A stretch of 7,848 nucleotides of DNA from positions 1 to 7,848 of the forward strand of contig JBJFGR010000119.1 of the NCBI GenBank assembly GCA_051892875.1. Reading direction: 5' to 3'. Below are positions 4,863 to 7,848 of the stretch, one piece after another. Numbering within the stretch: the first letter of the stretch is position 1; every line of letters begins with the position of its first letter. This DNA is from JBJFGR01 sp051892875 (GTDB taxonomy: Bacteria; Pseudomonadota; Gammaproteobacteria; Enterobacterales; Succinivibrionaceae). A program made the position numbers and the translations under genes. The notes beneath the pieces are model-generated. The model was not told the DNA's origin. It worked only from the letters and a program-made list of their open reading frames with translations, and made no database searches.

Positions 4863-5618
4863 CTATTTTGTTTTTGTATTTACATTTTTTAAGTTTGCTA
4901 AGTCTTTAGAAGCATTTTTTATTTTTTCTTCTGGAATTTCGCCTTCTACTTCTTCGGAATCACACAAAAAGAATTTATTTTTATTGAAATCTTTAATTAA
5001 AACACTATCTTGACGAAATGCTTTACAAATTTCAATAGCGAGCAGTAATAACATCTCGCTAGAAATGTCATTTATTTCTAAACTCGTTGATTTATCATTA
5101 TATACTTTATTACCATCAAAATACACGCCTTTAAAGTTATTACCTATTGTAATACCTCCAATTTCTGCATCTTCAATGTTAGCATAAGTATTTTTCATAG
5201 AATTAACTACACCTTTAATCATTTTATTTTTAAAGGTCTTGTTTATTAAGGTATACCAAATCTTTTTGATTTCTGCAACTAATTGATTATAATTCATTTT
5301 ATCAATGACAGTATTGACACTCAGAGCAAATACAATCATGCCACCACGATATTTACTAAAATTGCCTTGATCTTGTCTAAATTTTTCATCTAATCGTGCG
5401 CGTATAAAAGCATTTTCATTTTTACGGATATCTTTCCAAATTCCAGTTTTAGCATAACAAATTCCACCCGGTTCATCCAATTTACCATCTTTTCGTAAAT
5501 ATTTAATTTCAAATAAATTTACCTTTTCTTTCTTAGCATATACTTGAATATTTTTTGGAAAAGGCAATGCTCCAACTTCATATAATGCATTTTCTACGAT
5601 GGTTTTAAACTTACTCAT
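4863..5618 (-). CDS. Tagged putative internal head protein, unknown body
   Basis: A 251-residue protein opening MSKFKTIVENALYEVGALPF. Residues 1-12 are the shared tag and LYE (12-14) is a plausible T4-type prohead-protease site (hydrophobic-x-Glu). The body is basic and mixed alpha/beta. It includes FEIKYLRKDGKLDEPGGICY (residues 36-55), a Lys/Arg-rich middle (118-145), a short strand pair GGITIGNNFKGVYFDG (154-169) and a hydrophobic helix SSEMLLLLAIEICKAF (186-201). The last 30 residues are Lys/Glu/Asn-rich. I recognise no enzyme motif. It has its own promoter at 5649-5677 and an AGG Shine-Dalgarno site. The high positive charge would suit a protein lying on packaged DNA, but this is inference. 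Confidence 0.85.
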   Translation of the reverse strand: MSKFKTIVENALYEVGALPFPKNIQVYAKKEKVNLFEIKYLRKDGKLDEPGGICYAKTGIWKDIRKNENAFIRARLDEKFRQDQGNFSKYRGGMIVFALSVNTVIDKMNYNQLVAEIKKIWYTLINKTFKNKMIKGVVNSMKNTYANIEDAEIGGITIGNNFKGVYFDGNKVYNDKSTSLEINDISSEMLLLLAIEICKAFRQDSVLIKDFNKNKFFLCDSEEVEGEIPEEKIKNASKDLANLKNVNTKTK

Positions 5619-5648
5619 TCTTATACCTATTTATTTTAAATTTTATAT

Positions 5649-5677
5649 ATAATAATTTATATCAAAACAAAAGTAAA
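5649..5677 (-). promoter_or_regulatory. Sigma70-like promoter inside the tagged-gene cluster
   Basis: On the minus strand TTTACT (5672-5677), 17 bases, then TATTAT (5649-5654). A start near 5642 leaves about 24 bases to the ATG at 5618, including its AGG site. The 66-base gap here is the only sizeable one in the five-gene cluster, which agrees with a promoter. It could drive 5618-4291 and add read-through into the tRNA leader. Confidence 0.6.
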
Positions 5678-5684
5678 ACAATAA

Positions 5685-6269
5685 TTATGCACCTAATGGA
5701 TCAGAATCATTACCATAAATATCACGATTATTGGCTTTTGCAGCAAAATATTCATCACTGTCGTATTGCAAAGAATCAGGAGCTTGTTTATATTCTTCGT
5801 AGGTTAATTCTGGATTATTGTACCAAGTATTGAATTCGTCTAAATTAAAGATTTCTACGTATTTCATACCTATTTGCTTTGCAACTTCTCGTTTAATAGG
5901 ATCTAATTCAGTCCAGGTATGTAAAACTTTGTTATAAAAATCTCCACCTTTATTTTTTAACCAGCGAACATCTTTTTGACAATTCGGATCAGATGAATCA
6001 TATACTCTTCTGCCGTGTTTCCAATGTTTATTTACTTGTATTCCCATGTTTTCAGAAGGTACGTAAAAATCTAATTGAAAATGACGATGAGTTTCTGGAT
6101 TAATAAAATCATCTCTGGTATAGCTCATTTTAACATCTGGCCATTTCTTTTTAAGTAAATCATAAATATATAATTCATCTTTAGAGCTATTGTATCCAGA
6201 TTCTTTATCAAATATTTTTTTATCACCTTCATGGAGGATATTTTCAATAATTGTTCTTATTTTACTCAT
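5685..6269 (-). CDS. Tagged PD-(D/E)XK-like nuclease fold protein
   Basis: A 194-residue protein opening MSKIRTIIENILHEGDKK. Residues 1-12 are the shared tag; LHE-G (12-15) is a good candidate processing site. The body resembles Vsr/DUF559-type PD-(D/E)XK nucleases. It has an early Glu helix (DELYIYDLLKKKW, Glu32), then HFQLDFYVPSENMGIQVN with Asp67 in the first core strand and Gln78-x-Asn80 where these families normally carry Glu-x-Asn/Lys. KHWKHG follows, and later IKREVAKQIGMKYVEIF, the usual C-terminal helix-strand. Gln in place of the metal-binding Glu may lower or abolish cleavage, although some members of the superfamily tolerate it. The start has AAAGGT upstream. If injected with the DNA it could act on host DNA early, but this is inference. 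Confidence 0.8.
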   Translation of the reverse strand: MSKIRTIIENILHEGDKKIFDKESGYNSSKDELYIYDLLKKKWPDVKMSYTRDDFINPETHRHFQLDFYVPSENMGIQVNKHWKHGRRVYDSSDPNCQKDVRWLKNKGGDFYNKVLHTWTELDPIKREVAKQIGMKYVEIFNLDEFNTWYNNPELTYEEYKQAPDSLQYDSDEYFAAKANNRDIYGNDSDPLGA

Positions 6270-6286
6270 TTTAAATCTACCTTTAG

Positions 6287-7045
6287 TTATGCAGCATCTG
6301 ACCAGAAATCAGTACTAAAATAATTATATAATCTTGATATAAATCTTTTCTTTGCAGCAGGTTCGAGTTTCTTATAATATTCTACGAATTCTTCATCTTC
6401 TTTCCAAGCATTCCTTAAAAAGTTTAATCGTTCTTCTGGTGTCAAATCCTTCATTATCTTACCATATTTATTATAAGTGTGTGAAACGATTTTATTTAAC
6501 CAGGCAATGTAAAAAGCGTTTCTTTCATAGGGTTTATTAAAGTAGTCTGAATTTTTATATATATCTGCTTGCTTTTTCATAGAGTATTTTGTTTTGTCAT
6601 CTATAAAATGTGTATACTCATGAATAAAGGTATCCTGAACATTACGAGAGGATAAGATTTTATATAAGTATTTAGCATTTATACCTGTAACGTTTTTTTC
6701 GCCTGTAATCGGGTCTGTCATGTTTATAGTTTCATCACTTAAATCTACTATATCGTGTATGTTAAGTTCGATAGCATTGTATTCTGGATAATATGCACCA
6801 GAATTATGTACATCTTTATCTAAAGAAACACTGACCATCAGAGGACCGTACGGTGTATCTACCTGTAAATTAACACCTTCTGCTGTATCTGTAATAACTT
6901 TATCTGTATTGAGATACGGTTCCATTGTATTCAACACCTTAATATATACATCAATCGCGTCTTTATATCTATCTCTATCTGAAAATGCGTCTTCTGTTAT
7001 ATTTTTTATGGCCGTTTCTACTATCTGCCTAAATCTACTAGTCAT
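6287..7045 (-). CDS. Tagged HExxH zinc metallopeptidase-like protein
   Basis: A 252-residue protein opening MTSRFRQIVETAIKNITEDA. The tag carries one extra residue, and ITE (16-18) before Asp-Ala is a candidate prohead-protease site. A beta-rich segment with TPYGPLMVSVSL (64-75) precedes the zincin core. HEYTH is at 142-146 (two His zinc ligands and the general-base Glu), and PYERNA (172-177) follows with Glu174 as probable third ligand. The C-terminal helical part contains LTPEERLNFLRNAW and KKRFISRLYNYF. The whole protein is paralogous to the next upstream gene (7048-7779). The ATG has AGGAG upstream, inside the end of that gene, and the two are separated by two bases, so they are coupled. 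The substrate is unknown; a host target after injection is possible. Confidence 0.87.
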   Translation of the reverse strand: MTSRFRQIVETAIKNITEDAFSDRDRYKDAIDVYIKVLNTMEPYLNTDKVITDTAEGVNLQVDTPYGPLMVSVSLDKDVHNSGAYYPEYNAIELNIHDIVDLSDETINMTDPITGEKNVTGINAKYLYKILSSRNVQDTFIHEYTHFIDDKTKYSMKKQADIYKNSDYFNKPYERNAFYIAWLNKIVSHTYNKYGKIMKDLTPEERLNFLRNAWKEDEEFVEYYKKLEPAAKKRFISRLYNYFSTDFWSDAA

Positions 7046-7047
7046 CT

Positions 7048-7779
7048 TTATGCTCCTAGTGATGATAAATATTCAAAAAATTCATTATCCCTTTCTTCTC
7101 TACTTTTACCTTCTAGATCATAATCACTTTCTAAATATTTATATAATCTAGTTAAAAAGCGTTTTTTGTTTTTATCTGTTAAACTGTTATAATATTCAAT
7201 TAACTTAGTATTAGTAGATAATTCTGAGCGTAAGAAATCAATTTTTTCTTCCGGTGGAAAATACTTATTGTCATCATAATATTTGTCAGAAAGTTTATCT
7301 AATAATCTTTGAATCCAATGCATGAAATATGCGTTTCTTTCAGAAGGACTATTTATATAATCTTGATACGAGGTTTCTTTGGATTTATTTAATGGATAAA
7401 TACTTTTATGATCTACAAAATGTGTAAATTCATGGATAAGTGCTTGTTTTACGATACTTGTATTTAAAAAGTCTAAAAGGTCATTCTTTGTAATGTTTTT
7501 ATCATTTAATGTAAATATGTTATCTAAGTAAACATTTATTGTATTTGTATCAACATCATAATAACCGTAAGCATTTTTTAAACTATCTTCGGTTTTTAAT
7601 TTTACATTAAGCGGACCATATGCAGTATCGACCGTTGTTTCTGTATTTCCGTTTGCTTCGATTTTAGTATAAAGATCCTTATAAAATTGTTGAGCTTCTT
7701 TATAACGGTTGTTATCAGAATGTGCGTCTTCTGTAAAAGTTTTTATGATATTTTCTACAATTGTTCTGAATCTACTCAT
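7048..7779 (-). CDS. Tagged HExxH zinc metallopeptidase-like protein, paralogue
   Basis: A 243-residue protein opening MSRFRTIVENIIKTFTEDAH, the clearest form of the shared tag; FTE (15-17) before Asp-Ala is a candidate processing site. TAYGPLNVKLK (52-62) matches TPYGPLMVSVS of the neighbour. The zinc motif is HEFTH (116-120), and SPSERNA (144-150) supplies the likely third ligand Glu147. The shared C-terminal pattern continues with PPEEKIDFLRSEL and KKRFLTRLYKYLESDY, then a short extra acidic tail ending LSSLGA. It is the first gene of the visible cluster, with AGGA before the ATG. The first 29 bases of its coding sequence match those of the gene starting at 4836 at 27 positions, which suggests recent spread or strong conservation of the tag. 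Confidence 0.87.
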   Translation of the reverse strand: MSRFRTIVENIIKTFTEDAHSDNNRYKEAQQFYKDLYTKIEANGNTETTVDTAYGPLNVKLKTEDSLKNAYGYYDVDTNTINVYLDNIFTLNDKNITKNDLLDFLNTSIVKQALIHEFTHFVDHKSIYPLNKSKETSYQDYINSPSERNAYFMHWIQRLLDKLSDKYYDDNKYFPPEEKIDFLRSELSTNTKLIEYYNSLTDKNKKRFLTRLYKYLESDYDLEGKSREERDNEFFEYLSSLGA

Positions 7780-7848
7780 AAATAAAAAGTCCTAAATATA
7801 CCAAATATATACTTAGAACTTTAGAATGTCTTATTTATTTATCTTCTG

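Noticed and set aside
4837..4863. Nine-codon N-terminal extension of the 4291 gene
   Set aside because: The ATG at 4836 has AGAGGT at good spacing and starts exactly at the shared tag; the extension contains that ribosome site.
6352..6540. Plus-strand ORF of 62 codons
   Set aside because: It lies wholly antisense to the C-terminal half of the metallopeptidase-like gene and has no start signals.
6909..7151. Plus-strand ORF of 80 codons with hydrophobic stretches
   Set aside because: It is antisense across the junction of the two tagged metallopeptidase genes; the hydrophobic look comes from reading acidic/lysine codons in reverse.
7795..7803. Extended -10 (TGG-TATATT) upstream of the gene starting at 7779
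   Set aside because: The predicted transcript would begin after the AGGA Shine-Dalgarno site, and no -35 is seen; the real promoter is probably outside the window.
1..7848. CRISPR array, insertion sequence, rRNA or stop-codon recoding
   Set aside because: No regularly spaced repeats, transposase or rRNA-like sequence was seen; TAA, TAG and TGA all act as normal stops, and tRNA-Trp has CCA rather than TCA.

Overview
The window looks like part of a large, AT-rich tailed-phage genome. The reasons are small, tightly packed genes with overlapping stops and starts, a phage 'MGTNYYL' zinc-ribbon protein, a small GIY-YIG nuclease, a cluster of tRNA genes with encoded CCA, and five proteins with a common N-terminal tag resembling the capsid-targeting peptide of T4-type internal head proteins. 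The host cannot be named. The sigma70-like promoters, Shine-Dalgarno sites and tRNA identity elements are ordinary bacterial ones, and the standard code with TAA, TAG and TGA stops is used.

Layout. Positions 1-960 (minus) hold an operon of four small phage genes driven by a near-consensus promoter at 989-1017; the last gene runs off the window. A small acidic protein gene (1024-1326, minus) stands upstream. A divergent plus-strand operon (1443-2535) encodes three unknown proteins with overlapping stops and starts, behind a promoter at 1380-1409. It converges on a minus-strand membrane-anchored J-domain protein (2550-3341). A plus-strand T5orf172/MUG113-type GIY-YIG nuclease (3453-3803) ends three bases from the tail of a minus-strand tRNA array: Cys(GCA), His(GTG), Trp(CCA), at 3807-4080.

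The most striking feature is upstream of the tRNAs. A promoter (4255-4283) precedes a 21-codon ORF (4154-4219). Its residues 8-16 read HCWCHHLLH, so seven of nine codons are Cys, His or Trp, exactly the amino acids of the three tRNAs. A rho-independent terminator (4086-4120) follows and ends five bases before tRNA-Cys. A segment just after the rare codons (AGAGGT) repeats the terminator's 3' arm and could pair with its 5' arm. This is the architecture of trpL/hisL-type transcription attenuation, placed in front of a tRNA operon. The inferred logic is that ribosomes stall when charged Cys, His or Trp tRNA is scarce, the terminator is prevented, and the phage makes those tRNAs. When supply is sufficient the terminator forms.

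Positions 4291-7779 (minus) hold five consecutive genes whose proteins all begin with a variant of M-S-[RK]-F-[RK]-T-I-V-E-N followed by unrelated or paralogous bodies: two HExxH metallopeptidase-like proteins, a PD-(D/E)XK-like nuclease with Gln where Glu is expected, and two of unknown function. The shared tag suggests cargo packaged into the head, trimmed by a prohead protease and probably injected with the DNA. This is inference from the pattern and from T4 biology.
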